A stretch of 64,000 nt of DNA from Begonia masoniana. Lineage: Eukaryota; Streptophyta; Magnoliopsida; Cucurbitales; Begoniaceae. A model generated the notes under the pieces. The model was given only the letters and a program-made list of their open reading frames with translations, had not been told where the DNA came from and searched no databases. The translations under genes and the position numbers were made by a program. How positions within the stretch are numbered: position 1 is the stretch's first letter; each line of letters opens with the position of its first letter. The stretch spans positions 26,175,999 through 26,239,998 of the forward strand of contig CM039508.1 in the NCBI GenBank assembly GCA_022432975.1. Reading direction: 5' to 3'. Shown here in pieces: positions 20,801-32,478 of this stretch.

Positions 20801-23255
20801 TTGAAGAACTTTGGCTATAAAAACATCTTTATACCATCTGAAATTGGTTAAAGATCCACATTTGAGATTTTGAAGTAACTCAGTACCTCGTTCATGACGT
20901 TGTTCAATGGATCCAACGAAATGAAGAATGATTGTTTGAATGAGTGTATAAACACTATCTTGTTGGGGAGTAGTAGTTTGAACAGAGTCATTTGTTTGAC
21001 TAGTAATTTTGACAGCATTGATGATTTCATTTCTTTGAAATGGAGTGAGGATATTATCCCACCATCCTTTGAGACCAACAGTAAATCCACTAATAATAAA
21101 GATAGCAATATCTTTATCAGAGTTATGAGAAGCTCTACAGATACTGGCGTACATCATCATTTTGTGAAGTACCTCATATATTTGATATTCAGATAAACTA
21201 TCTATGTTTCATTCATAAATAGTTTTGGTAGAATAAGCTGTCTGATTTTTGAAAAAGTTCTCTTCCCAAAGAATATCAGGAGGTGTGGGTCTAGGATAAT
21301 AGGTTCTCCTAAAGAAATCACCACCTAATTGATCTTTGTATTTGATTCTATTTAGAGATAAATTTTGGACATCCATTGAAGGATCTTCATATTTTGAAAA
21401 AGCAATTTGCATTTCATGAATCTTGTCAAGATCAGAATCAAGACTAGAATCAGAAGATGCAGAATGTTGGGAAAGAGTAGAAAGATTAATCGATTTTAAT
21501 CCTTTAACTAATTCATCCATGAATTCATTGTCTTTATTAAAATTGGAAAGAAAGATTGGAGGTTGTAAATCAGGTTGACTGATTATCTTGGGAGAAATAC
21601 TTTCTTTGTTACCGGAAGTGGAAGCTTCAGTTTGGACAGGTGTTGGTTCTCTAATTAGTTTGTCCACCTGTTTTTCAATCCTTTGCAGTTGATTACCAAC
21701 AGCTTGGAGATCTATATTTGTATAATTGATTTGCTTACTGATGGTTGATTCTATAAGCACATCTTTATCTTTGGAAGATGTATCTACTAAAGGAATTGCT
21801 TCAATAGTAGATGTTTTATCCGAATTAGTGACCTTGATTGGTTCGAAAGGAGGATGAACGGATTTGATAGTTCCTGTCTTAGTATGCCAATTAATTTGGA
21901 ATTTATCATACTCTTCTAATACAGAAAGAGAAAAGCTATGATTTGGAACCCACTCATTCCAATACCATTGTTGGAAAAGTTGAACTTTCTGAGTAGTTTG
22001 GAGATTGGCATAATAAGTTTCTTTCATAAGATAAAATTGGGAAGGATGGTATTTGGAAGCCAACCATTGACGAAACATTTGGTTGGAATTACTCTGGTAT
22101 TCTCTACTTAGAATTTCTCGATTATCAGATCCTGGAGAAAAATCTATTAGAGATTAAAATTCATTTCAGATGCAGTTGGAGAATCATCCTTTGGATCATG
22201 TTGACCAAATTTAGGATGTTTATTTGAAGGTGGATAAACTCCATGAGGAATTTGTTCTTTGGCAATATGAAGCTCTTCAATATTTGGTAAAGATGTATCC
22301 ATTTTGGAAACTGAATGTCTTGAGCTAGAAGGTGCTAGAGATTCTAGTGATCTGAAAGGAGGAAAACTAGATCTAGATGAAAGACTTCTAGATAAAGAAA
22401 TTCTTTTGGTTAATTCTGGAGTAAATTTGATTTCAATATCTCCATCTTCAGTTTGAATTATTTGATCAATTTGAGAGTTGATAGTAGGTTTTGGTACTAT
22501 CACATTTGGAAGATTCCAAGTTGTTGGAAAAGTAACTTCATCCTAGTCAATGAGACGAGGAATAGCTACATTCGTGGATAATAGATTGCTTTCTATGACC
22601 ATTGTCTTACCGGGAATTTCTCGTAGAATAGCATTGAGACACAAGGTATTCATAACCTTGTAATTGATTCGATAAATGACGGCAATGGTTTCTGATCCTG
22701 GAAGGAAATCATAACCATGAGTTTGAATATTTAAGGTGATAGCCTCAAATAGATTGGGATCTGTCAAAGACAGATTGAGATTGGGAAATACATTAAAGTA
22801 TATTGGTCCATGACAAAGACTTGTTTGAATAACTCCCATAAGAGAATTTTTGAAATTTTGATTTCGAGCATCTCGAAGATTGGCAAGGATACTAGCATTT
22901 AAACCTGGAAGAGTTAATGGTTTAAAAGCAATTTGAATTAATCCAATATGAATGTATTTATACTTTTGAAAATATTTTTGAATGTCTTTTAAACTGAGGA
23001 GTTTAATAGTTTTATCAGTTGAATCTAAATAAAGAGTTTGTTCAGAAATTTTTACTGCATTTTTGAAAAGGAATTCAAAGGTCCTAATTTGTAAATATCT
23101 TTGGCATCAACTTCAGGAATAGTCCATTGATTAAGTTGAGATTTTTGAGAGATTTCGATAATTTGTTCATTTTTAGTAGGATTATTGGAAAATTTTTCCA
23201 AAAAATTCATTTTTAGAAATGTTAATTCATTCATGAATAAGGAAAACATGTTCAA
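17825..23255 (-). pseudogene. Viral polyprotein (movement, coat, protease, RT, RNase H), multiply broken
   Basis: Reading right to left: start near 23255; a 30K-type movement-protein region (about 23100-22540); a linker (22503-22147); a region with WY..W motifs (22078-21209); a coat/gag-type region (21160-20543); a CCHC knuckle CFKCGQQGHYSNKC (about 20347-20306); an aspartic protease with DSGAD (about 19660) and the flap-side ILGTPF; RT with YIDDILVF (about 18640); and RNase H (about 18200-17900). Stops or shifts occur between all blocks, including an in-frame stop at 19628-19630, a shift near 19100 and a stop at 18100. No integrase is present, which separates it from the Ty3/gypsy element at 55-62 kb. 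Confidence 0.85.
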
Positions 23256-23783
23256 AGAAGAATCTTACAAAAGTAAATTGAAATAAGAGAATACACCTTA
23301 TTGGTAACCATTTTTCTTCGTATTGATTTCATTGATAATACCTTATTGATAGAGTAATCACACCGTATTGTTGATCTAACTTAGTCTCTGTCAGTTTGTG
23401 ATTTACCCAAGAAAACACAACCATCTCAAAGAGATAATTTCATAATACTATAGAACCCTTGTCTCCTTTGGTCACATAATATGGGCATAAACGCCTAACG
23501 CCAACCACGGCTCAACGGCAACCACCCCGACGTGATCTCGAAAGACTCAGTTCCAGAGTATTATCAAACTTTAGTGTTAATATGGTACACAAGCTTTCAA
23601 ATCCTTCATTAGACAAACTTATTGATGAAATCAAACCATCGTATTGGTAAATCAAATCATCGTGTTGAAGAAAATAAGTTATCTTATTGGTGATTCTTTA
23701 TATCAATTTACATTAATAAAATTATTCTAATAACATGTACATCATTATTCACTCCATGAATTAACAATTTTCTAGCCTAACAT

Positions 23784-23796
23784 GGCTCTGATACCA
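23784..23796 (-). other. Viral tRNA-Met primer-binding site
   Basis: On the minus strand it reads TGGTATCAGAGCC, the initiator-tRNA-Met complement that starts caulimovirid minus-strand DNA synthesis. It lies between the leader and the polyprotein start at 23255, which confirms the reading direction of this copy. Confidence 0.85.
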
Positions 23797-24191
23797 AATT
23801 CAGCGGAAGAGGGGATCGATCGACACACACAGCAATATGTAAGAAATTATTTGTATTAAACAGAGAAGAAAAACTTACAAATGAAGGAGAGAGCACAATA
23901 GAGTTTTTACAGGAGTGAGAAGACAAACTCTAGAAAAACTTGAGAAGAAATGAAAACTAAGGCTCCTTTATATAGAGGAGGAGCTTACAAGCAAACAAAA
24001 ACTAAATCGTCATGGATGACGTATTTAAACACTAGCTAGTGGAGCTAGTTGATGTACTATTGGTACTAGTGGATGCACTGTTAGGGTCCACTACTTTTGG
24101 AATTGTCCTCTGAGTGGAGGCTGTTGGATATTTTGGAAACTCCTTAGCTGGATTTCATTGCTTCCATTTGGTTGCTTCTATTTTGTAATAG
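23797..24191 (-). promoter_or_regulatory. Viral intergenic region, second copy, plus tail of the last viral frame
   Basis: It is near-identical to 15429-15910. The TATA box CTATATAAAGG is at 23965-23975. The viral homology stops at TTTTGTAATAG, where a (TA)n run begins. The presence of this region at both ends of the minus copy shows terminal redundancy or integration of a tandem or circular form. Confidence 0.8.
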
Positions 24192-24206
24192 ATATATATA
24201 TATATA
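24192..24206. repeat. (TA)n run at the right viral border
   Basis: TATATATATATATAT sits exactly at the end of viral homology. A second TA run follows at about 24264-24279. Endogenous florendoviruses have been reported to sit in TA-rich simple repeats. Confidence 0.85.
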
Positions 24207-25647
24207 TCCAAACGTTTAATCCTCTAAAGGTATTCTTTTCTCGATCCGACTTCTCTAACGTGTATATATATATATATATTTCTTAAAAAATAAATATACA
24301 CGACTATAGATTTTTGAAAATTAAAATTTGATCTGTTTTTATTTACAAAAAAAAAAATCTGAACCATTACAGTCTCTGTTTTGTCGACTGATCCTTTAGC
24401 CTTAATTTTGTAAAAGGGAATAGGTGTTAAACCCACCCTTATGGCTGCTAGTTGCGGCACATTTGGACAATAGAAAATTGAAGTTCAACTTCGAAATCTT
24501 GAGCTCCCAAGTTTCAAGTTGCCGCCCTCTTTGGTGAGTGATATCTGTTGAGTGAGTGTTATTTTGGTTTTCATTTTTGTGAGTGTAGTTGAATCCTTTC
24601 TATTGCCCCCTTCATCTACCTCTCCCCTGAAGGTAGAACATCTAGCAAGAGTGCACCAAACTCTCTTCAACGCAAGTTGGAGAGTTTTTGTTCAAGGAGA
24701 GCCAAAAGCCGAGGAGGTGCCTACTTAACACTTTTCTAGACCAATGTGTATTGTTTCATCCATATCATTCCATCCCCATCGAGTAACCCGTGATTTTTGG
24801 AGGGTCCATCCACCACGTCTAGACCAAGAACATATTAAATTTTCAGCTTCATTGGAGCTGTCTTGACAGAGTTATTCACCCGCAAAGTTAGTCAATCATC
24901 GGTCGAACCACTCTAGCCGAGAGCAACCCTTGTGTTCAACTTATCCCCTAGTTGAAGCACATCACTAAAGAAGTTCTTACCTTAATCTCTAACCTCCGAC
25001 CACCCTCTCCTACGAAATCCCCCCTTTCAGTTGAGTTCTCGCAAATGTTGAAGGATCCTCTCTGGCTAAGACCTTTGGCAGTACTTCGACAAGCATCCAC
25101 TGGTGACGCATCACACATCTCCAATGCGAAGAAACCTCCCTTTGACGACGATTGTGTGCTCTGCGTGTGTGACATGAAGAAGAGAAAGAGAAACCGTGAA
25201 GGAGCACGACACAAAGAAGAAGGAGAATAAGGTTTAAGTTTCAACCTGTGACCCAAACCCGACAACCCGACCCGATTCCTTTAGGATCTAGTCGAACCGA
25301 ACCATATCTGGTACAACCAAATCGGACTCGACCCAAATAAAACTAGAATTTATCCAGACTAGACCAAATCGCTTTCAGACTGCCAATTTTGACCCGAATT
25401 GACCTAAAAGCTGTCGGAATCGATCCTAATTTGACCCTAACCGATTTAAGAGTATACGAGTAAGAAATTTCTGCCTAAATTATCGTGAAATAAATTTATT
25501 TAAGTAAAAATTTAATATCAATTATTTTATTTAGATAAGAAATGATTCAGAATCTTGAAAAATCTAGATAACTCTACTCTCTAAGAATCCAGGTAAGGGA
25601 AACACACCAAGTTTTCAACATTTTGACTATAGTTATATAACACAAAA
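24207..25647. other. Intergenic DNA, no recognisable gene
   Basis: Open frames of up to 105 codons at 24485-25265 on both strands match nothing I recognise and lack a convincing gene context. The stretch at 25240-25470 is rich in repeated ACCCGA and GACCC motifs, typical of diverged non-autonomous repeats in plants. Confidence 0.5.
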
Positions 25648-26285
25648 TGATGCGAACCTTGGATCGAAATGACCCAGGACCTGACAACAATGCAAAATAA
25701 TTCAAAGAAACGCCTTTTCAATTTAAGAATAAAATAAGGAACTAAGACCTCAATCGAATAATTCAATGGAATCGTAGATTATTGTTCAAGCATGACTTGA
25801 AGATGATCGTTGTTCTTCGTGAAGAACCAAAGAGAAATCTTCTCTAAAAAAAACTCAATTTTCAATTTTTAATTCAAACTTGTTTTTCTATTAAATCGAA
25901 ATATTTTTACCATTAAAAATAGGCTACACATTAAAATTAAAGTAAATAATAAGATCTCTCCTATGTGATTTGCTTGCATTTGCATGTGCATGACACGTGT
26001 TTTTTAATTCTTACATGCGCATGTTCGTCGCACCCTCTCCAAATCTTCACGTATCTCCGGCTTCCATTGTTTCAACTTGATTATCTTCATTCACCAACAC
26101 ATTCAATAGCTTTAGTTCAAGTTTTTGTGACTCTCCTCTCTTTTGGATCTCTAAAATCAATCATTGCAAGGTTTTACACATCTTCTTAGCTTTGGACCGC
26201 GTCATTGGGTTGCCAATGTCTTCAATTGGATCGTTGCTTTTGGGCATGGGCTTGGTTGCTCATTGGATCGCATTACAAAATCTAT
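25648..26285 (-). mobile_element. Diverged, truncated copy of the TGATGCGAACC solo-LTR family
   Basis: It starts TGATGCGAACCTTGGATCG and is the reverse complement, with much divergence, of the solo LTR at 48116-49253. Shared landmarks include the GTGAAGAACCAAAGAG region, the TAGGCTACACATTAAAA block and the CATGTGCATG / TTTTAATTCTTACATG pairs. Homology fades near 26285, so the far end is lost. It is older than the 48-kb copy. Confidence 0.65.
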
Positions 26286-27376
26286 GGTTATTTTATTTAA
26301 AATTATTTTATTTTCGATTAATGTAGTTGAACTGGATACACATATTTAGGCATCGACATAATATTGTATAAAAGATAAAAATAATAGAACATATTTTATA
26401 CAAGTATGAATGTATGAATCTAATGGAATTGATGGAACGAATGAGATAAGTAATGAAAGCCTGAATGAATAATGCCTAATGAAAGCCTAAACGAACTGAG
26501 ATGACTAATGAAAACTTGAACGAATTCAGATGAATAATGAAAGCCTGAACGAAGGTTGGAAAATGAGTCTCATTCATTATGTAACTGTTAAGTATGGATT
26601 AAGTAACGTATGATGTTAATTTACACCTGCACGTGTTTTTACTTACTGTGTTTATCTCATAATTTGTAATTTTGTGATGTAAGTGATTTTTTTTTCTAAG
26701 GAAGATATGACTTTGATCAAGAATTTTTCAGAGGTAGACGAGCATACAGATGAAGAAAATATTTTTGGGTCAGAGAAATAAATGTAATATTTTAGTTTTC
26801 GAGGATATTTCGTAATTTTCTTTCTGTTGGAAATTTTAAATAATTTTGTTGACATTTTCATTAATAAGGTTTCATGACCTATTTTGTTAAGTGTATGAAT
26901 TTTTATTGACTTCGCACTTATCTCGATTTATGACAAAATTATTTAATATATGAATTTTTGTCTTAAAAGCTTTTGTGCATTTAATGATTTCATTACAAGA
27001 CTTTTAAAATTTACAGTTTTCAACTCTCGATTTTAAACCTAATTTGTTAATCAAATTGGAGCAAAATTTATGGTTTTCAATTTGGAGAAAAATGAATTTT
27101 AAGAATTTAGAGCGTTACACTGAATGTATGCTCTAAATATCTTACCGATACAATGCTCATCTCAAATTGAAATTTTTTTCCGTTTTACATCTTACTGAAT
27201 CCACCAACAAAAAAAATGGGCACCAAGGTTCAAAATTTTCAAACTTCTTTGCCCAAAAATTTTGTTTTTACACATGCAAAAATTTTGTTTTCATAATAAA
27301 CTTTCTTCAATCATCATTCAACTTGGTAGTTTAATTGTTTATATTAGGTCGTCTAGATTAGTAGTTTATATGGACA
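26286..27376. other. Intergenic DNA, no gene seen
   Basis: AT-rich. A short degenerate repeat with GAATGAATAATG and TGAAAGCCTGAACGAA occurs at about 26410-26560. I find no coding signal. Confidence 0.6.
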
Positions 27377-27580
27377 GAGGATGATACCAAAGATCTGTAT
27401 TTATTTATAAACTCTCCCGGTAGATGGGTAATACCTGGAGTAGCTATTTATGATACTATGTAATTTGTGCAACCTGATGTATAGACAATATGCATGGGAT
27501 TAGGTAGCTCAATGAGATCTTTTATTCTAGTTGGTGGAGAAATTACCAAACGTGTAGCATTCCCTCACGCTTGGCGCCAC
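27377..27580 (+). pseudogene. clpP: Nuclear relic of chloroplast clpP
   Basis: One frame reads [15 protein letters not shown] and later [11 protein letters not shown] and AFPHAWR, the middle of the plastid-encoded ClpP protease subunit, whose Ser/His active-site regions fall in this stretch. Two in-frame stops (TAA at about 27461, TAG at about 27482) fall where plastid clpP normally has Gln and His. Other changes affect conserved Gly and Ala positions, so it is dead. It is only about 68 codons long and flanked by unrelated AT-rich DNA. It is therefore an old plastid-to-nucleus transfer (NUPT), not a working gene. Confidence 0.85.
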
Positions 27581-27634
27581 TGTTTTTTTTTAGTTAAATT
27601 GGAGACAAAAAAATAAATACATATATAATTCTGA

Positions 27635-27890
27635 GAAACTCTCATGGAGAAAAAACATTTATTTTCATGTTTTTTCTTATGGTGAAAAACATCTGAGAAC
27701 TTCTTATAGTTAAAAACATTGAAAATTTCACAGTGAAAAACATCTGCGAAAATCTCATGGTAAAAAATATTTGAGATTTTCTTATAATTAAAAACGTCGA
27801 AAATTTCAAGGTGAAAAACGTTTGTGAAAATCTCGTGGTGAAAAATATAATATATGAGAATTTCTCATGGTGAAAAAACATATAAGAAAA
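27635..27890. repeat. Degenerate 30-40-bp minisatellite (GTGAAAAACAT...AATCTCATG)
   Basis: Seven or so diverged units contain GGTGAAAAACAT followed by GAGAATTTCTCATGG or AAAATTTCACAG. They account for the Phe-rich minus-strand open frame there. Confidence 0.75.
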
Positions 27891-28011
27891 TCAAAGATTT
27901 TGTTGGCTTTTTTTAGTGAACTCAATATTTATTAGTTATTTTTTATTTATTTCACTGCATTCTTTTGATTGATTACTGGAATTGAAAATATTCAAATGAA
28001 TGAAGCATAGT

Positions 28012-28287
28012 GGAAGGCAATAGAACTTTATTCACAATGGCACGATTACCTTGTTGATCTTCACTAGCATCCTTTCAAGACCATTATGGACGAGAATGGA
28101 AATCCAAAGGTACTCAATTGTGAGACATAAACAATTCCTTTAATTTTTTTTTTATTTTTTATTTTGAAGACATTCTAGGAAATTCTCGATGAAGTTAAAG
28201 AACTTGAAGAATGACTTGGGTGGCAAAGTTTATGCCTCGGTTACTAAGTGCTTGCTAGAAATGAATGAGTATAATCCAAGTGGTTGA
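28012..28287 (+). pseudogene. Fragment of an FDM/IDN2-type XH-domain gene
   Basis: Two exon-like pieces are separated by a retained intron (donor at 28110, acceptor ending at 28178). Exon 1 gives a Trp-rich segment and HPFKTIMDENGNPK. Exon 2 gives LKNLKNDLGGKVYASV and LLEMNEYNPSG. This is the pattern of the C-terminal XH domain of FACTOR OF DNA METHYLATION / IDN2 proteins, which bind RNA duplexes in plant RNA-directed DNA methylation. A stop replaces a Trp before HPFK, a frameshift precedes LKNLKN, and a TGA ends the copy after NPSG, so it is a pseudogene. The retained intron rules out a processed copy. The upstream XS and coiled-coil parts are absent. Confidence 0.7.
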
Positions 28288-28734
28288 TTTGATACACAAC
28301 ATATTTTTTTTGACATTGATCTGTTATTCACAGAAGGTACCCAATTCTGTCGCACAACACTTTACTCACGAAATTCATAGATGAGAGTTAGATAATGCAA
28401 TTCTTCAAAGTCCATAGGACACTCACACTTCCACACTCGCTTTCTCACATGTTATTTTCCAACTTCCCCTCACTAAACAAACACATCACCTCCTTTTCCC
28501 TTATTTCTTCTAACTCCGGTAAATCTCACGGTGGCCTCTCGCATGCATGCTCCGCCCCTAATCCACCCGCATTCAGCGTTCCAAAGTAATTCTATTAATT
28601 TTAAATAAAATTAATTTTACATCAATTGATGAAAAAATAATAATTTAAAATGGAAAGCTTAGATAGTTTTCAATGAATTTCCTTAGTGTTAATAATTAAG
28701 GAAATTCTAATAAAGGGGCACCAGTGTAGATCTC

Positions 28735-29801
28735 TCTCTCTGGTCTGCCCTCTACCAAATTCAGATCTTTTTTCTCTGACCTAAAGCTTTCTCACTGTAT
28801 GTAATCTCTCGCCGTTTCCGAGCATAGATCTTTGTTGCAAGCTCTCCGTTTTTACCTTTTTGATTGAAACTTTCGATTTTAGATGAAATCCTTCATTTCT
28901 CCCCTGTTTTTGTACAATTCGTTGATTTCTTATTCGTCATATGCATTCTTTTTTAGATCCATATCGCTTTATATAGTTGTTGGCTGGTAGATCCATGATT
29001 TACGCGTTTGACCGGACCCTTCCTCTCTCTGTAGCGATCGATATCATTTTTTTGGTTCGTTATATGCATGTTCGATTTCGATTATATGAGTTGAAGAAAT
29101 CAGTTTGAACTGATGAAACACGATCCCCATTTCCTGCTATTATTTCCATAATCCGTGTAACGATTCTGTAAAATTTATCTCAATTCTGTAAAATTCTTTT
29201 CCTTCTGCGCTTGGTTTGCATGCGCGGGCAAATCTCATTTATACAAGTAAAAAACATCTGGATTGGACTGTATCTTATTGATAGCAAAGCCATGAAAGCG
29301 GTCAGTTAATATTTGGACGAATTATCTTAGATTAGTACTCCTTGAGATCCTTTAACTCTTTCTAGTTGATGCTCGTCTCTAGTTTATTTCACTTCATAGT
29401 TTTTATGGTTATGTCTTTGTTTATAGCTGGCTCTTTAAGGAACTAAATGTCTTTCAGATTTTTAAATACGCATTTGCTTGGTTGTGGTTTAAGCTTAATT
29501 TATATTTTTGCGCAATCAATAACAAATGTAGAGACTAGATTAATCTTGTTTGTATACTGAATATTTTACTGTGTATATTGATTTACAGATCTCTTAAGTC
29601 TCTAGTTTTTTTTTTTTTTTTTTACTTAATTCGGGTTAATTTTAATATATCTCAGAGTTTAAAAATAGTTCACGTCCTCTGAAAGTGTACTATTTATTGA
29701 TTTGAATTTGTGCTGCAAGGGTTTATGTTTAGTTACTGACAAATCAAAATGTATGAAATCGTTTTTAAACAGGTTGGTTGATTCCGTTTTGACATTCAAA
29801 A
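28735..29801 (+). promoter_or_regulatory. Probable 5-prime UTR of SEC61A with a leader intron
   Basis: CT-rich sequence at 28727-28795 ends in ACT/GTATGTAATC (donor 28797). Just before the ATG, a pyrimidine-rich tract ends AAACAG/GTTGG (acceptor 29771-29772), predicting a leader intron of about 976 bp. Leader introns are common in plant housekeeping genes. This is inference from splice consensus and position only. Confidence 0.45.
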
Positions 29802-32478
29802 ATGGGAGGAGGATTTAGGGTGCTTCATCTGGTCAGGCCTTTCCTTTCTTTCTTGCCTGAAGTACAGAGTGCCGACAGGAAGATTCCCTTCAGAGATAAA
29901 GTCATCTACACCGTCATCTCTCTTTTCATATTTCTGGTGTGCAGTCAACTTCCTCTTTATGGAATTCACTCAACAACAGGTGCTGATCCCTTTTACTGGA
30001 TGCGTGTGATTCTTGCATCGAACCGTGGGACTGTGATGGAGCTTGGTATTACTCCAATTGTTACATCTGGACTGGTGATGCAACTCTTAGCGGGCTCAAA
30101 AATTATTGAAGTAGACAACAACGTCCGTGAGGACCGTGCACTATTGTTAGTATAATAAATCTCATTCGTACTTCTCTTAAGTAGCTTATTTCTATTGAGT
30201 AATGCTATTTTTAGTTTTTAATTCTACACTCTAATCTTACTTCCTGATGTGTCATTTACATGTCAATCATTAATTCGTGTAATAATTAAGATAAATTATA
30301 ATTAGTGAAAATAAGACATTATTGCACCAATTAATTAATGTCACGACAGAATGTAAAATTAGAGTAAAATTAGTTGATAATCTAATATTACTCATATTTA
30401 TTTGGTATAGTGAGATTATTTTAGTTTTACTTTCTTTTTCGCTTATCAGTTCTAGTCTAGTAATTTATGATTTGGCTGTCCCCCGGTGGTTTGTGTAAGG
30501 ATTAACATTCTAGATACTGTAAAGACAAACGTTTAAACATAATTTGTTAAGGGATTGAACTTGTTTTACAAAGAGTACTTATGGGTGTTTCTGTTTTTGT
30601 TTGTTTCTAGTTTTGTTGTTTAAATAAAAAATTAATTTTTGCATTTATTTTTTCACTGTCTATGTAGGAATGGTGCACAGAAATTGCTGGGAATTCTGAT
30701 TGCAATCGGGGAAGCTGTGGCTTATGTCCTGTCCGGCATGTATGGTAGTGTCGGTCAACTTGGTGTTGGAAATGCCGTTCTTATTATCATACAACTTTGC
30801 TTTGCTGGAATTATAGTGATATGCTTAGATGAACTTCTCCAGAAAGGATACGGTCTGGGTTCTGGAATTTCCCTCTTCATAGCCACAAATATCTGGTATG
30901 GTGCAATCCAATATTATTTCGGTATAATTTCACCTGATCTTAGGTGGAAATTAAGTTTTACCTTTATTCATGCAGTGAAAACATAATTTGGAAAGCCTTT
31001 AGCCCCACAACTATCAATAGTGGCAGGGGAGCTGAATTTGAAGGTGCTGTTATTGCATTATTCCATCTACTGATAACTAGAACTGATAAAGTTCGAGCTC
31101 TCCGAGAAGCTTTCTATCGCCAGAATCTTCCGAACGTTACCAATTTACTTGCTACTGTCTTGATCTTCCTCGTTGTCATCTATTTCCAAGGTTTTCGTGT
31201 GGTTTTGCCTGTGAGATCGAAGAATGCTCGTGGACAACAGGGCTCCTATCCTATCAAGCTGTTCTACACCTCCAACATGCCCATCATTCTTCAATCTGCT
31301 CTTGTTTCCAATCTCTATTTTATCTCTCAGGTACTTGTTATTTGTTTATGTCAAAACTTAGTATTACTGACTGAAATCAGCTTGACCAATTCTATTACTG
31401 TCCAGTTGCTGTACAGAAGATACAGTGGCAACTTTCTTGTTAATCTATTGGGGAAATGGAAGGAGTCAGAATATTCTGGTGGGCAATTTATTCCTGTGGG
31501 TGGCCTTGCATACTATGTCACTGCACCTGCGAGGTGATGTAGCATTTGCTTTTATGTTTTTTGAATTTTTTTCTGCTAAATGTTGTGTAGATTTGATTTT
31601 TCACCGCTCGTTGCTCCATCTTTTTCTTTTGGGTTTCCTCTTGACAAAATTGTTTCTTGCAGCTTAGCGGACATGGCGGCCAATCCATTCCATGCTTTGT
31701 TCTATCTGATATTCATGCTGACAGCCTGTGCTCTTTTCTCCAAAACTTGGATTGAAGTTTCCGGCTCTTCTGCCAAAGACGTCGCCAAGCAGCTCAAGGT
31801 ATAGAATTCTTACATACCTTCCCCTTTTTTTGTTGTGTTAATGGTATTTTCTCACCAAGTTATTTCCATTTATGCGATACCTTTCGACACATTGTTGGAT
31901 AGATTTTTCTTATGTTTTCAATTTTAAAATGAAATAATGTCATATTTACACTCTAATTAGACACTGAGGTGACTTTTACGTGTTTTTAGCTCATCGAGTT
32001 TTGTAGTTTATTATTTTAAATATTTATATTACACAAAACAAAAAATAAATGTCACGTTAATGTGTGAAATTAAAGTATAAACGTAATATTACTCTTTAAA
32101 ATAATATGCTTGTAAAATGAATATTTTAGCTAGTTATGTGAAAAATTGGTTTCTCACCGCATAACACATTGTGTCTATGTTAGGATTTCATGGTAAAGAA
32201 AATGTAAAATCTTACTAATGGCTGTGTAATAAACACAGGAGCAACAAATGATGATGCCTGGACATAGAGAATCAAACCTACAGAAGGAACTGAATCGATA
32301 CATTCCTACAGCTGCTGCATTTGGTGGAATATGCATCGGTGCATTAACCGTTCTTGCCGATTTCATGGGAGCAATTGGATCAGGAACAGGGATTCTGCTG
32401 GCAGTGACCATCATCTATCAGTATTTTGAAACATTTGAGAAGGAGAAAGCCAGTGAACTTGGCTTTTTTGGGTTTTAA
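29802..32478 (+). CDS. SEC61A: SEC61 alpha subunit of the ER protein translocon, six coding exons
   Basis: Predicted exons are 29802-30145, 30668-30895, 30976-31330, 31406-31533, 31663-31798 and 32239-32478; every intron is GT-AG. They join in frame to 476 residues, the usual eukaryotic Sec61 alpha length. The protein forms the protein-conducting channel of the ER membrane with Sec61 beta and gamma. Visible landmarks are the N-terminal [10 protein letters not shown], the plug-region residues around [13 protein letters not shown] at the exon 1/2 join, ten hydrophobic segments, the ribosome-binding cytosolic loops with [26 protein letters not shown] and [15 protein letters not shown], and the C-terminal [19 protein letters not shown] see no break, so it should be functional. 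The start is chosen by family conservation. Confidence 0.96.

Larger units (their letters stand above)
13233..24191. mobile_element. Endogenous pararetrovirus (florendovirus-like Caulimoviridae), inverted two-part insertion
   Basis: A plus-strand fragment (13233-15428) abuts a longer minus-strand copy (24191 down to 15429). The minus copy has the caulimovirid order: tRNA-Met primer-binding site, movement protein, coat-type region, CCHC zinc knuckle, aspartic protease, RT (YIDD), RNase H, then further 3-prime frames, with no integrase and no LTR. Its intergenic/promoter region occurs at both ends (15429-15763 and 23797-24060), so more than one genome length is present (unit about 8.4 kb). Every frame carries stops or frameshifts, so I judge it inactive. 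The placement near Florendovirus rests on the gene order and the separate 3-prime frames and is inference. The right edge lies at a (TA)n run. Confidence 0.85.

Noticed and set aside
24948..25265. Overlapping frames of 92-105 codons on both strands
   Set aside because: No recognisable motif, overlapping antisense frames, and neighbouring repeat-like DNA. Could be an exon of an unknown gene but nothing supports it.
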